A DNA stretch of 64,000 nucleotides from positions 30,243 through 94,242 of the forward strand of contig NZ_DASRBQ010000181.1 in assembly GCF_035653575.1 (NCBI RefSeq). Reading direction: 5' to 3'. The number at the start of each line of letters is the position of its first letter. The first letter of the stretch is position 1. The stretch comes from Actinocrinis sp035653575 (lineage in GTDB: Bacteria > Actinomycetota > Actinomycetes > Streptomycetales > Catenulisporaceae). This document shows positions 7,244-16,081 of this stretch, piece by piece. Both the position numbers and the translations under genes were made by a program. The notes under the pieces are model-generated. The model worked only from the letters and a program-made list of their open reading frames with translations. It was not told the origin of the DNA and made no database searches.

Positions 7244-9820
7244 GTGGACCTCTTCGACCGGCTGCCCGACACGACTGACCCCGACGCGCTGTACGAGGCG
7301 TTCACCGGGTGGACCGACGCGCGCGGTCTGAGCCTCTACCCCGCGCAGGAGGAGGCCCTCATCGAGCTGTTCACCGGCGGCAACGTCATCCTGGCCACCC
7401 CCACGGGCTCCGGGAAGTCCCTCGTCGCCGCGGGCGGGCACTTCGCCGCCTACGCGCGCGGGCAGCGCTCCTACTACACCGCGCCCATCAAGGCCCTGGT
7501 CTCGGAGAAGTTCTTCGACCTGTGCGCGGCGTACGGATCCGCCAATGTCGGCATGCTCACCGGCGACGCCTCGGTCAACCCGACCGCCCCGATCATCTGC
7601 TGCACCGCCGAGGTGCTGGCCAGCATCGCGCTGCGCGACGGGCGCGAGGCCGACGCCGGGCTCGTGGTGATGGACGAGTTCCACTTCTACGCCGACCCCG
7701 ACCGCGGCTGGGCGTGGCAGGTGCCGCTGCTGGAACTTCCGCAGTCCCAGTTCCTGCTGATGTCCGCCACCCTCGGCGACGTCACCCGGTTCGAGGGCGA
7801 TCTGACCCGCCGCACCGGCCGCCAGACCGTCACCGTGCGCAGCGCCGAGCGCCCCGTGCCGCTGTCCTACTCCTACCGGATGACCCCGCTGCACGAGACC
7901 GTCGAGGAACTGCTCGAAGGCGGACAGGCCCCGGTGTACATCGTGCATTTCACCCAGGCCGCCGCGATCGAACGCGCCCAGTCGCTGATGAGCGTGAACG
8001 TGTGCACCCGCGCCGAGAAGGAAGCGATCGCCGCGCTGATCGGCGGCTTCCGGTTCACCACCAAGTTCGGCAAGACCCTCTCCCGGTTCGTGCGCCACGG
8101 CATCGGGGTGCACCACGCCGGGATGCTGCCGAAATACCGGCGCCTGGTCGAACGCCTCGCGCAGGCCGGGCTGCTGAAAGTCATCTGCGGCACCGACACC
8201 CTCGGCGTCGGGGTCAACGTCCCGATCCGCACCGTGCTGTTCACCGCCCTGTCCAAGTACGACGGGCGCCGGGTGCGGATGCTGCGTGCCCGCGAGTTCC
8301 ACCAGATCGCCGGCCGGGCCGGGCGCGCCGGGTTCGACACCATCGGGTACGTCGCCGCGCAGGCCCCCGACCACGTCATCGAGAACGAGCGCGCCCTGGC
8401 GAAGATCGGCGACGACCCGAAACGGCGGCGCGGCTACACCCGCAAGAAGGCCCCGGAGGGCTTCGTCGCCTGGAGCGAGCAGACCTTCCAGAAGCTCATC
8501 GAGGCCGAACCCGAGCCGCTGGTCTCCCGCTTCCAAGTCACCCACGCGATGCTGCTGGCGGTCATCGCGCGGCCGGGCAACGCCTTCGACGCGATGCGCA
8601 AGCTGCTGACCGACAACCACGAGCCGCGCGCCGCCCAGCGCAAGCACATCCACCGCGCCATCGCGATCTTCCGCTCCCTGCTCGACGCGGGCGTCGTGGA
8701 GAAGCTCGACGAGCCGGACGAGACCGGGCGCACCCTGCGCCTGACCGTCGACCTGCAGCAGGACTTCGCGCTCAACCAGGCGCTGTCCACGTTCGCGCTC
8801 GCGGCCTTCGACCTGCTCGACCCGCTCTCCCCGAGCTACGCGCTCGACGTGCTCTCCGTCGTCGAATCAACGCTCGACGACCCGCGCCAGATCCTGGCCG
8901 CGCAGGAGAACAAGGCCAAGAGCGAAGCCGTCGCCGAGATGAAGGCCGCCGGCGTCGAGTACGAGGAACGCATCGAGCGCCTGGCCGAGATCTCCTATCC
9001 CAAGCCCCTCGCGGAGCTGCTCGCGCACGCCTACGACCTGTACCGGCGCGCGCACCCGTGGATCGGCGACCACCCGGTCAGCCCCAAATCCGTGGTGCGC
9101 GAGATGTACGAGCAGGCGATGACGTTCTCCGACTACGTATCCGCGTACCAGCTCGCCCGCGCCGAAGGTATCGTGCTGCGGTACCTCGCCGACGCGTACA
9201 AGACGCTGCGTCACACCGTCCCGGAGAGCACCAAGAGCGAAGACCTGCACGACCTGATCGAATGGCTCGGCGAGATCGTGCGGCAGGTCGACTCCAGCCT
9301 CGTCGACGAGTGGGAGGCGCTGACCAACCCCGACGCCGCCGCGGAACTCGAAGCCACCGCCGACGACACCCCGCCGCCGGTGACCGCCAACCCGCGCGCG
9401 TTCCGCGTCCTGGTGCGCAACGCCCTGTTCCGCAGGGTGGAACTCGCGGCGAAGGACGACGTGGACGGCCTCGCCGAACTCGACGCGGAGGACGCGCTGG
9501 TGCTCCAGGAGCTCGGCCTGCCGCCGACCGACGAGTGGGACGGGGCCTGGAGCGCGGACGACTGGGACGAGGCGCTGGGGGAGTACTACGACCAGCACGA
9601 CGAGATCCTCACCGGACCCGACGCGCGCGGCCCGAAGCTGCTGTTCGTGCAGGAGGACGAGCTCAACAGCAACCAGGACCGGGTGTGGAAGGTCCGGCAG
9701 GTGATCGACGACCCGGAAGGCGACCGCGACTGGATGCTGCGCGCCGAGGTGGACCTGCCGGCCAGCGACGCCGCCGGCCGCGCGGTGTTGCGCGTGCTGG
9801 ACTTCGCCCGCCTCGGCTAG
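7244..9820 (+). CDS. DEAD/DEAH-box superfamily 2 helicase (DUF3516-type)
   Basis: About 858 residues from a GTG at 7244. Motif I is ATPTGSGKSLVAAGG (residue ~50), motif II is MDEFHFYADPDRGWAWQ (~143, a DEFH box), motif III is LLMSATLGDVTRFEGD and motif VI is HQIAGRAGRAGFD (~355). The long C-terminal part has the low-complexity, Asp/Glu-rich pattern seen in the actinobacterial DUF3516 helicases, related to Ski2-like RNA helicases. The open frame continues upstream to 7151 through Pro/Ala-rich sequence; the GTG is preferred because the conserved part starts there. A GAGAAT hexamer at 7231-7236, 7 nt before the GTG, would fit a leaderless transcript, but this is weak. It probably acts in RNA turnover or repair. 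Confidence 0.88.
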   Translation: MDLFDRLPDTTDPDALYEAFTGWTDARGLSLYPAQEEALIELFTGGNVILATPTGSGKSLVAAGGHFAAYARGQRSYYTAPIKALVSEKFFDLCAAYGSANVGMLTGDASVNPTAPIICCTAEVLASIALRDGREADAGLVVMDEFHFYADPDRGWAWQVPLLELPQSQFLLMSATLGDVTRFEGDLTRRTGRQTVTVRSAERPVPLSYSYRMTPLHETVEELLEGGQAPVYIVHFTQAAAIERAQSLMSVNVCTRAEKEAIAALIGGFRFTTKFGKTLSRFVRHGIGVHHAGMLPKYRRLVERLAQAGLLKVICGTDTLGVGVNVPIRTVLFTALSKYDGRRVRMLRAREFHQIAGRAGRAGFDTIGYVAAQAPDHVIENERALAKIGDDPKRRRGYTRKKAPEGFVAWSEQTFQKLIEAEPEPLVSRFQVTHAMLLAVIARPGNAFDAMRKLLTDNHEPRAAQRKHIHRAIAIFRSLLDAGVVEKLDEPDETGRTLRLTVDLQQDFALNQALSTFALAAFDLLDPLSPSYALDVLSVVESTLDDPRQILAAQENKAKSEAVAEMKAAGVEYEERIERLAEISYPKPLAELLAHAYDLYRRAHPWIGDHPVSPKSVVREMYEQAMTFSDYVSAYQLARAEGIVLRYLADAYKTLRHTVPESTKSEDLHDLIEWLGEIVRQVDSSLVDEWEALTNPDAAAELEATADDTPPPVTANPRAFRVLVRNALFRRVELAAKDDVDGLAELDAEDALVLQELGLPPTDEWDGAWSADDWDEALGEYYDQHDEILTGPDARGPKLLFVQEDELNSNQDRVWKVRQVIDDPEGDRDWMLRAEVDLPASDAAGRAVLRVLDFARLG

Positions 9821-9947
9821 GCCCGTGGGCGGGCAGGCAGTCGCCGCCGTTCGCACGGGTTTTCCCGGATTCTCAGCGTGATCACACCTATGTGTGATCT
9901 TGTGGTGGGTAGAGAAGGCGCCGTTCCCGAGACACGGAGGCTCGTCC

Positions 9948-10562
9948 ATGCTGATCACCAACCACGTGCTGTCCGGAGCGCTGATCGGCGCGGCCGCCGA
10001 GAATCCGGCCGCGGCGCTGCCGCTCGGCGCCGCCTCGCACTTCGCGCTCGACGCGCTGCCGCACTGGGGCACGTGGCTCAGCAGGTCCCACTTCCTGCGC
10101 GTCGCGGTCGCCGACGGGCTGACCGGGCTCGCCGTCATGGGTGCGGCCGCGGCCGTCACGCCCCCCGCGCGGCGGGCGGCGGTGATCGCGGGCATGGTCG
10201 GCGCGGCGGTCCCGGACCTGGACAAGCCCACCCGGATCTTCTTCGGGTTCTCCCCGTTCCCGCGCCGCGTCGACGAATTCCACTCCCGCATCCAGGACGA
10301 GGCGCCCGGCAGGTTCTACAGTCACGAGTTGGTCGCCGGCGCGTTGTTCGCGGGCGGTTTCGCGGCGCTGACCGCCGCGGCCCGGCTCAGGGCCCGAAAG
10401 CGGGCGGCGGACGCGGACGCGGGCGCAGGCGAAGGTGCATCAGCTGAAACCGATGTTCCTCCTGAAATCAGCGGCCGAACCGGCGCCCGGGTTCGCGCCG
10501 GGCTCGGCGCGCGGGCCAAGGAGGCCGCAAGTCTGCTCGCCCCGCTTCGCCAGCGCCTGTGA
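9948..10562 (+). CDS. DUF457-like membrane-bound metal-dependent hydrolase homologue
   Basis: The 204-residue product has several hydrophobic segments and histidine motifs typical of YdjM/DUF457 proteins: MLITNHVLSGALIGAA at the N-terminus, ASHFALDALPHWG, then VPDLDKPTR and HSRIQDEAPGRFYSHEL. The spaced His/Asp residues suggest a metal site at the membrane. The last ~60 residues are Ala/Arg/Glu-rich and probably cytosolic. The ATG at 9948 follows a GGAGG about 10 nt upstream (near 9936), which favours it over an in-frame upstream ATG at 9894. The substrate is unknown. Confidence 0.72.
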   Translation: MLITNHVLSGALIGAAAENPAAALPLGAASHFALDALPHWGTWLSRSHFLRVAVADGLTGLAVMGAAAAVTPPARRAAVIAGMVGAAVPDLDKPTRIFFGFSPFPRRVDEFHSRIQDEAPGRFYSHELVAGALFAGGFAALTAAARLRARKRAADADAGAGEGASAETDVPPEISGRTGARVRAGLGARAKEAASLLAPLRQRL

Positions 10563-10698
10563 TACGCAGGTAACGGTCCGGAAACGCGGCGTAGCGAGAC
10601 TGGCAGGGCCGGTCGACGGCGACGGCTTCTTCCGCGACATCCACTTCCGCCCGCCGGGCCGCCCGGCGTGGGCGGCAACGAGAGATGAGGAGGACGGC

Positions 10699-11397
10699 GT
10701 GCTGTTGCGGCTGCGGATCTGGGTGGCCGACAGGCCCGGGGCGCTCGGGCAGGTCACCCGGGAGCTGGGCGCCTGCGGCGCCGACATCGTGCAAGTCAGT
10801 GTCCTGAGCCGGGAACGCGGCCGGGCGCTGGACGAGATCACGCTGTTCCTGCCCGAACCCGAGCAGCAGGGCCGGCTCGAACGCTCCCTGCGCGCGCTCG
10901 GCTCCGTGGCCGTCGAGGGCATTCGGCCCTCCGGCGAGGTACCCGGCGCGTTCCCCGACCTCGACCTGCTCGGCCGCGTCGCCGCCGACCCGCGCGCCGC
11001 GCTCAACATCCTGGCCGACGCGATGCCGCGGATCCTGGCCGCGGATTGGGCCATCGCCGTGCACGCCGGAACCGCCGGGCCGCTGCCCGAATCCGCGGTG
11101 CTCGCCCGCAGCTGGGACGCCCCGCGAGAGCCGGTCCTGCCCGAACTGCCGCGCCGCGCCGCCACCGTCTCCGTCGGCCCGGCACGCTACGCCTGCGCAC
11201 CGGTCGGCGAAACCGGGGTGCTCGTCGTCGCGTGCCGGATCGGCGACCCCGCGTTCCACCGATTCGAGGTCATGCGGCTGGCGCGTATCACCGAGGTCGC
11301 GGCGGCGATCGCGGGCTCGCGGCTCAGCGTGCGCGCCGCCGCGCCAGCGCCAGCGCCGGCCTCGGCGGCACAGACACAGTCCCCCGCCTCGAGTTAG
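10699..11397 (+). CDS. ACT-domain protein
   Basis: The 232-residue protein begins at a GTG preceded by GAGGAGGA. Residues 1-75 form an ACT domain (LRIWVADRPGALGQVTRELGACGADIVQVSVL), a fold that usually binds amino acids. Residues ~90-215 form a second region with no clear name that contains MPRILAADWAIAVHAG and looks GAF/PAS-like in its alternating pattern. No catalytic domain is fused, so it is probably a sensor or adaptor. Its stop shares bases with the stop of the convergent acyltransferase gene. In-frame coding upstream to 10435 is Arg/Pro-rich and not convincing. Confidence 0.8.
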   Translation: MLLRLRIWVADRPGALGQVTRELGACGADIVQVSVLSRERGRALDEITLFLPEPEQQGRLERSLRALGSVAVEGIRPSGEVPGAFPDLDLLGRVAADPRAALNILADAMPRILAADWAIAVHAGTAGPLPESAVLARSWDAPREPVLPELPRRAATVSVGPARYACAPVGETGVLVVACRIGDPAFHRFEVMRLARITEVAAAIAGSRLSVRAAAPAPAPASAAQTQSPASS

Positions 11398-12485
11398 GCG
11401 GGGACGAGGGCTTTCTGGCGCGCGGTCTGCTGCGTGCCGCGGCGCAGGAACCGGGCCTCGACGTACCGATACGACACGGCCGCGCACGCGAACGAACCCG
11501 CGAGCAGCAGCGGGGCGATCACCGGCCAGCCGCGTCCGGGCAGATTGTGGTGCAGCAGCCGGGAAATCGCGTCGTTGTACAGGTACAGCCCGTAGCTGAC
11601 CGTGCCGGTGTACCGCAGCGGTCTGAGATTGAATACCGCGCCGAGCGCCCGGGGGCCTTCACGCAGCAGGCCGTGCAAGACCAGTGCCGAGCAAACCGCC
11701 GCCGCTAGGTACGTGCCCTGCGTCCCTAGCGGCGCTCGCCACGCCAGGACGCCGAGACCGACCAGCGCCACCACAGCGACCGCACCCGGCACGCGTTCGA
11801 GGGCGCGCGGCAGCAGCCGGTGGCGCCAGGCGACCGCGAGCGCGCAGCCGAGCAGCAGTTCCGCGCCGCGTTCGAGCGGATTGAAGAAGGCGTCGGCGGA
11901 CGGCGCCAAGCCGCTCGCCCCCACGGCCCACCCGGCCGTGGCGAGCACGACCGCGGCAGCGAGCACGGCGGCCAGCAGCCGCCGCGGACTCAGGCCACGG
12001 CGCAACGCCGCGCGCAGCGCGAGCGGCCACAGCAGGTAGAACTGCTCCTCGCAGGCCAGCGACCAGGTCGCGGTGAATGCTCCCAGCGGCGCGCCCCCCA
12101 GCCACACCACCGCGTTCGCCGCGAACGTCCACGTCGCGGCGACCTGCGCCCACAGCGGCCAGCGGTCCTGCAACTGATGCGCCGTCAGCGACACCGCCGC
12201 GACCGCGATCGTCAGCAACGCGAGGGCGGGCAGGATCCGGCGGGCCCGGCGCGCGTAGAAACCACGCAGGCTGATTCCGCCTGTGCGCGCGCATTCCTCC
12301 AGCAGCAGCGAGGTGATCAGGAACCCGGAGAGCACGAAGAACAGGTCCACCCCGATCCACGCCGCCCGCAACGGCAGGTGCGCGTGATCCGCGATCACCA
12401 GCAGCACCGCCAGGCCGCGAAACCCGTCGAGCACGGGACGTCGGCCCAGCCGCCGCACCCCGTCGACCGGATCGCTACTCGCCAC
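11394..12485 (-). CDS. Acyltransferase-3 (OafA/YrhL-type) membrane O-acyltransferase
   Basis: The 363-residue membrane protein begins VLDGFRGLAVLLVIADHAHLPL, the acyltransferase-3 opening with its conserved Arg and His. It continues with WIGVDLFFVLSGFLITSLLLEE and FYARRARRILPALALL, and has about ten hydrophobic segments. Such enzymes move acetyl or other acyl groups onto sugars, antibiotics or wall polymers. No SGNH domain is fused at the C-terminus. It ends tail-to-tail with the ACT gene, overlapping by 4 nt. The start is a GTG. Confidence 0.9.
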   Translation of the reverse strand: MASSDPVDGVRRLGRRPVLDGFRGLAVLLVIADHAHLPLRAAWIGVDLFFVLSGFLITSLLLEECARTGGISLRGFYARRARRILPALALLTIAVAAVSLTAHQLQDRWPLWAQVAATWTFAANAVVWLGGAPLGAFTATWSLACEEQFYLLWPLALRAALRRGLSPRRLLAAVLAAAVVLATAGWAVGASGLAPSADAFFNPLERGAELLLGCALAVAWRHRLLPRALERVPGAVAVVALVGLGVLAWRAPLGTQGTYLAAAVCSALVLHGLLREGPRALGAVFNLRPLRYTGTVSYGLYLYNDAISRLLHHNLPGRGWPVIAPLLLAGSFACAAVSYRYVEARFLRRGTQQTARQKALVPA

Positions 12486-12699
12486 CCGTGCACGATACGA
12501 CCACCGCCAGAGCGCGGCTGAAGCGGGCCACGGAAAGCGCGCCCGGGGTGCGCCGCAGGCCGCCTGCGAAAGCGCAGGTCAGACCAGCGCCAGCGAGGTA
12601 GGACCAGGCAGTGTGCGGCACTTCACACATCTCACCGAACGGACGAGGGGTGATCGGGAATACCCCGGCGTGGCACACTCTTGGATTAGACAGCAACAG

Positions 12700-12850
12700 C
12701 GTGCTCCGGGGTCGGTGTAATTCCGAACCGGCGGTGATAGTCCGCGACCCGCGAGGGCAGCGCACCCGGCCAACAGGTCGAGCGCTCCTGGACGGTGGAT
12801 CCGGTGAAATTCCGGAACCGACGGTGAAAGTCCGGATGGGAGGCAGCACG
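12700..12850 (+). ncRNA. FMN riboswitch (RFN element)
   Basis: The stretch contains the hallmark RFN blocks in order: CGTGCTCCGGGGTCGGTGTA, ATTCCGAACCGGCGGTGATA-GTCCGCGACC, GGATCCGGTGAAATTCCGGA, ACCGACGGTGAAAGTCCGGA and TGGGAGGCAGCACG. The terminal helix P1 is formed by CGTGCT (12700-12705) and AGCACG (12845-12850). It lies 191 nt upstream of ribE and on the same strand, so it would repress the riboflavin operon when FMN is abundant. The conserved core is nearly identical to the published consensus. Confidence 0.96.
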
Positions 12851-12892
12851 CGGGAGCGTCGGCTCGTGCACGCGCGCACGCCTGCCCGCCCG

Positions 12893-12918
12893 CTCCCGGC
12901 CGGTTCCACCGGCCGGAG
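12893..12918 (+). promoter_or_regulatory. Strong hairpin in the rib leader, probable riboswitch expression platform
   Basis: Two 8-nt arms, CCGGCCGG at 12896-12903 and 12909-12916, pair perfectly around the loop TTCCA, extended by a T-A and a C-G pair with one bulged C. No U-run follows, so simple intrinsic termination is not obvious. It lies 43 nt after the riboswitch and 124 nt before ribE. It could act as a Rho-independent-like block or as part of an alternative pairing. The structure is read from the sequence; its role is inferred. Confidence 0.5.
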
Positions 12919-13041
12919 CAGCACCCGCGGGTCCGGTACCGCGCCTGCCGCCCGGCCGCACGCCTCCTTGCCGCCTCCCTCATTCGCGCCCCGGCGCCCG
13001 CCAGCGAGCGGTCCGACGGCGAGAGGGAGACAAGGCACACG

Positions 13042-13761
13042 ATGTTCACCGGAATCATCGAAGAACTCGGCGAGATCCTCGCCATCGAGACCCTGCCCGA
13101 CGCCGCCCGATTCACCGTGCGCGGGCCCGTGGTCACCTCCGACGCCACCCACGGCGCCTCCATCGCGGTCAACGGCGTGTGCCTGACCGTCGTCGACGAG
13201 ACCGGCGCCGACACCCTGGCCGCCGGCCGGTTCACCGCCGACGTCATGGCCGAGTCCCTGCGCCGCTCCAGCCTCGGCGACCTGGCCCCCGGCGACCGGG
13301 TCAACCTCGAGCGCCCCATGAGCGCGGCCGGCCGCTTCGGCGGACACATCGTGCAAGGCCACGTCGACGGCACCGGCACCGTGCTCGAGCGCATCCCCAG
13401 CGAGCACTGGGAACTGGTGCGCATCGCGCTGCCGGCGCACCTGGCGCGCTACGTCGTGGAGAAGGGCTCGATCACGGTCGACGGCATCAGCCTGACCGTC
13501 ACCGACGTCAAGGACGCGCCCGACGGCGCCGGTGAGAGCGAGTTCGCCGTCTCCCTGATCCCGGCCACCCTCGCCCAGACCACCCTCGGCATCAAGCAAC
13601 CCGGCGCGCGCGTCAACCTCGAAGTCGACGTCATCGCCAAATACACCGAGCGGCTGCTGGCCCGCCCCGCCCAGATCAGCGGCGCTCCCGCGGACCCCGA
13701 AGGCGCCGCCACGGACGCGCCTGCCCCCGCGATAGCCGCGCCGGCGGGGGCCGTGCGATGA
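13042..13761 (+). CDS. ribE: Riboflavin synthase, alpha chain
   Basis: The 239-residue protein opens with MFTGIIEELGEI and has the two tandem lumazine-binding barrel repeats of riboflavin synthase: first repeat ~1-98 (SIAVNGVCLTVV, DVMAESLRRSSL), second ~99-200 (GGHIVQGHVDGTG, ITVDGISLTVTDV). It converts two molecules of 6,7-dimethyl-8-ribityllumazine into riboflavin plus the pyrimidine precursor. About 35 Ala/Pro-rich residues at the C-terminus exceed the usual ~200-215 length. A GAGAGGGAGAC ribosome site precedes the ATG. It is the first gene after the FMN riboswitch, and its stop overlaps the next gene by 4 nt. Confidence 0.96.
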   Translation: MFTGIIEELGEILAIETLPDAARFTVRGPVVTSDATHGASIAVNGVCLTVVDETGADTLAAGRFTADVMAESLRRSSLGDLAPGDRVNLERPMSAAGRFGGHIVQGHVDGTGTVLERIPSEHWELVRIALPAHLARYVVEKGSITVDGISLTVTDVKDAPDGAGESEFAVSLIPATLAQTTLGIKQPGARVNLEVDVIAKYTERLLARPAQISGAPADPEGAATDAPAPAIAAPAGAVR

Positions 13762-14531
13762 ACCACCTGTTCGGCTGGGCCGACCTGGTCGCCTTCCGGC
13801 TCGGCGGCGAGACCGTGCGCTGGTCCGACCTGCTGGGCAATCTGCTCGGCCTGGCCACAGTCGCCCTCGCGCTGCGCCGCAGCCTGTGGACCTGGCCGGT
13901 ACAGATCACCGGGGCGATCCTGCTGTTCGGCGCCGACATGGCCGTGCACCTCGGCGGCACCGCCGCCCGGCAGCTGGCCGTCATCGCCCTGGCCGGCTAC
14001 GGCTGGGCCCGCTGGCAGCGCGCCCGCGAGGGCGGCGCCGCGGCGGACACCGCGACCGGCGCCGGTGCTGGCGACAGGATGGGAAACGAGGCGGCCTCCG
14101 GGGACTCGCCCGCTGCGGGCCCGGCCGCCGGTGGCGTTCAGGTGCGGTGGGCCACCTGGCGCGAGCGCGCCGTGCTGGCCGCGGCGATCGCAGTCGGAAC
14201 CGCAGCGTTCTCCTGGCTGCTCTCGGCCACCCACAGCTCCTGGAACCCGCTGCCCGACGCCTACATCTTCATCGGCACCCTCGCCGCCACCCTCGCCCAA
14301 GGCCGCGGCTGGGTCGAATTCTGGCTCGTCTGGATCGCCGTCGACGTCGTGGGCGTCCCACTGGCCTTCAACAGCGGCCTGCCGGTCTCCGGCTTCACCT
14401 ACGTCGTCTACTTCGCGCTGGTCCTCGCCGGCCTGCGCCAGTGGATCCGGCTGGCCCGCAAGCCCCGTACCGCAGTCGCACCGACCACCGACCCGGCTGA
14501 CACCACCACCGCCGAAGGGGTACCCGCATGA
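13758..14531 (+). CDS. ribM: PnuC-family transporter, probable riboflavin importer RibM (PnuX)
   Basis: The 257-residue membrane protein has about seven hydrophobic segments and PnuC signatures (DLLGNLLGLATVALALRR, WTWPVQITGAILLF, WNPLPDAYIFIGTLAATL, WLVWIAVDVVGVPLAF). PnuC proteins facilitate vitamin uptake. Family members inside FMN-riboswitch-controlled rib operons of actinobacteria, named RibM or PnuX, carry riboflavin rather than nicotinamide riboside, and the position here between ribE and ribB points to that role. A ~35-residue Ala/Gly-rich insert (around residues 95-130) splits the protein near the middle. Both ends overlap neighbours by 4 nt. Confidence 0.88.
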   Translation: MNHLFGWADLVAFRLGGETVRWSDLLGNLLGLATVALALRRSLWTWPVQITGAILLFGADMAVHLGGTAARQLAVIALAGYGWARWQRAREGGAAADTATGAGAGDRMGNEAASGDSPAAGPAAGGVQVRWATWRERAVLAAAIAVGTAAFSWLLSATHSSWNPLPDAYIFIGTLAATLAQGRGWVEFWLVWIAVDVVGVPLAFNSGLPVSGFTYVVYFALVLAGLRQWIRLARKPRTAVAPTTDPADTTTAEGVPA

Positions 14532-15169
14532 GCGCCGAAACGCTGGAACGCACCGCCCTGCTCGACACGATCGACGCCGCGATCGCGCAGATTGCCGCAG
14601 GGCGCCCCGTGATCGTCGTCGACGACGAGGACCGCGAGAACGAAGGCGACATCATCTTCGCCGCCGTGCACGCCACTCCCGAGCTGCTCGCGTTCACCGT
14701 GCGCTACTCCAGCGGCGTGATCTGCGCGCCCATGCAGGACGCCCGCGCGGACCTGCTCGACCTGCCGCCGATGACCGCCGTCAACGAGGACCGCAAGGGC
14801 ACCGCGTTCACCGTCTCCGTCGACGCCCGCCACGGCGTGAGCACCGGGATCTCGGCCGCCGACCGCGCCCACACCATCCGGCTGCTGGCCGACCCGGCCA
14901 CCACCGCCGGGGACCTGACCCGCCCCGGGCACGTCTTCCCGCTGCGCGCCCGCCCCGGCGGCGTGCTCGAACGCCCCGGGCACACCGAGGCCGCCGTGGA
15001 CCTCGCCCGCCTGGCCGGGCTGCCGCCCATCGGCGTGCTCGTCGAAGTCGTCAACGACGACGGCACCATGGCCCGGCTGCCGGACCTGCTCGCGTTCGCC
15101 GCCCGCCACGGGCTGGCGATCATCTCCATCGCCGACCTGATCGCCTATCGGACGGCGCGCCTGAGCTGA
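14528..15169 (+). CDS. ribB: 3,4-dihydroxy-2-butanone-4-phosphate synthase, monofunctional
   Basis: The 213-residue protein is one complete DHBP synthase domain: VIVVDDEDRENEGDIIFAA with its acidic metal-binding loop, RYSSGVICAPM, FTVSVDARHGVSTGISAADR and GHVFPLRARPGGVLERPGHTEAAVDL with the catalytic residues. Many actinobacteria fuse a GTP cyclohydrolase II domain (RibA) to its C-terminus. Here the protein ends at LIAYRTARLS, and no cyclohydrolase follows in any frame before ribH. The first committed step of the GTP branch must therefore be encoded elsewhere. The start overlaps the transporter stop (ATGA). Confidence 0.95.
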   Translation: MSAETLERTALLDTIDAAIAQIAAGRPVIVVDDEDRENEGDIIFAAVHATPELLAFTVRYSSGVICAPMQDARADLLDLPPMTAVNEDRKGTAFTVSVDARHGVSTGISAADRAHTIRLLADPATTAGDLTRPGHVFPLRARPGGVLERPGHTEAAVDLARLAGLPPIGVLVEVVNDDGTMARLPDLLAFAARHGLAIISIADLIAYRTARLS

Positions 15170-15226
15170 CCTTCGCTGCGATAACGTCAACGCAGCAACG
15201 CCCGAGACCCTGAACCTGGAGAGCGC

Positions 15227-15721
15227 GTGTCCGGCACCGGAGCACCCGAACTGGCCGTGAATCCCGCGGACCTGAAAAAGTGCGCGCAGCTGCGCGTCGG
15301 CATCATCGCCGCCCAGTGGCATACCGAGGTCATGGACGCGCTGCTGGACAACGCGCGCAAAGCGCTCGCCGAGATCGGCATCGACGAGCCGCGCGTGGTG
15401 CGGGTACCCGGCTGCTTCGAACTGCCCGTAGCGGCCTACGCGTTGGCCAGGCGCCGCTACGACGCGATCGTCGCGCTCGGCGTGGTGGTGCGCGGCGGCA
15501 CCCCGCACTTCGACTACGTCTGCCGCGCCGCCACCGACGGCCTGACCAAGGTCGCCGTCGAATCCGGCATCCCGATCGGATTCGGCGTGCTGACCTGCGA
15601 CACCGACCAGCAGGCGCTCGACCGCGCCGGGCTTCCCGGCTCAGCAGAGGACAAGGGCCGCGAAGCGGCGCTCAGCGCCGTGGCCACCGCGCTCACGCTC
15701 AAGGGGCTGGGCGAACAGTGA
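15227..15721 (+). CDS. ribH: 6,7-dimethyl-8-ribityllumazine synthase
   Basis: The 164-residue protein has the lumazine synthase motifs LRVGIIAAQWHTEVMDAL, VPGCFELPVAA, DAIVALGVVVRGGTPHFDYVC and IPIGFGVLTCDTDQQA. It condenses DHBP with the ribitylaminopyrimidine, and its product feeds RibE. A GTG start follows GGAGAG. A 57-nt gap separates it from ribB, the only real gap in this run, and holds a weak 6-bp hairpin (15175-15196). The stop overlaps hisE by 4 nt, so translation continues straight into histidine genes. Confidence 0.95.
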   Translation: MSGTGAPELAVNPADLKKCAQLRVGIIAAQWHTEVMDALLDNARKALAEIGIDEPRVVRVPGCFELPVAAYALARRRYDAIVALGVVVRGGTPHFDYVCRAATDGLTKVAVESGIPIGFGVLTCDTDQQALDRAGLPGSAEDKGREAALSAVATALTLKGLGEQ

Positions 15722-15987
15722 GCGGAAAGAGCTTCGAGCAGCTGCACGCCGAGCTGACCGAGAAGGTCGCCGCGGCCGCCCCCGGGTCCCGTACGGTCGA
15801 ACTCGTGCAGGCCGGCGTCCACGCCATCGGCAAGAAGATCGTCGAAGAGGCCGCCGAGGTGTGGATGGCCGCCGAACACGAGGGCGCCGACCGCACCGCC
15901 GAGGAGATCAGCCAGCTGCTCTACCACCTCCAGGTGCTCATGCTCGCCCGCGGCATCGCCCTCGACGAGGTCTACGCCCACCTGTAA
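15718..15987 (+). CDS. hisE: Phosphoribosyl-ATP pyrophosphatase
   Basis: The 89-residue all-alpha protein shows KSFEQLHAEL, KKIVEEAAEVWMAA and EEISQLLYHLQVLMLARG, the MazG-like EExxE/ExxD helices of HisE. It removes pyrophosphate from phosphoribosyl-ATP, the second step of histidine synthesis. The GTG start overlaps the ribH stop. Linkage of ribH to hisE-hisG recurs in streptomycetes. Confidence 0.94.
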   Translation: MSGKSFEQLHAELTEKVAAAAPGSRTVELVQAGVHAIGKKIVEEAAEVWMAAEHEGADRTAEEISQLLYHLQVLMLARGIALDEVYAHL

Positions 15988-16081
15988 GCCGTCTCGGCGC
16001 GCGAATCCGCGCCGGACACCCCACCGACGACTCCGTACATCCCAGCTCCGAGACTGCTCAAGCGACGAAAGGCCGCCGCCC

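Noticed and set aside
12541..12620. Possible small gene between the acyltransferase and the riboswitch
   Set aside because: No ribosome site plus conserved sequence; frames are Pro/Arg-rich and overlap the riboswitch.
15175..15196. Possible terminator between ribB and ribH (6-bp stem)
   Set aside because: Stem too short and no T-run; the gap is probably only a spacer or a weak internal control point.
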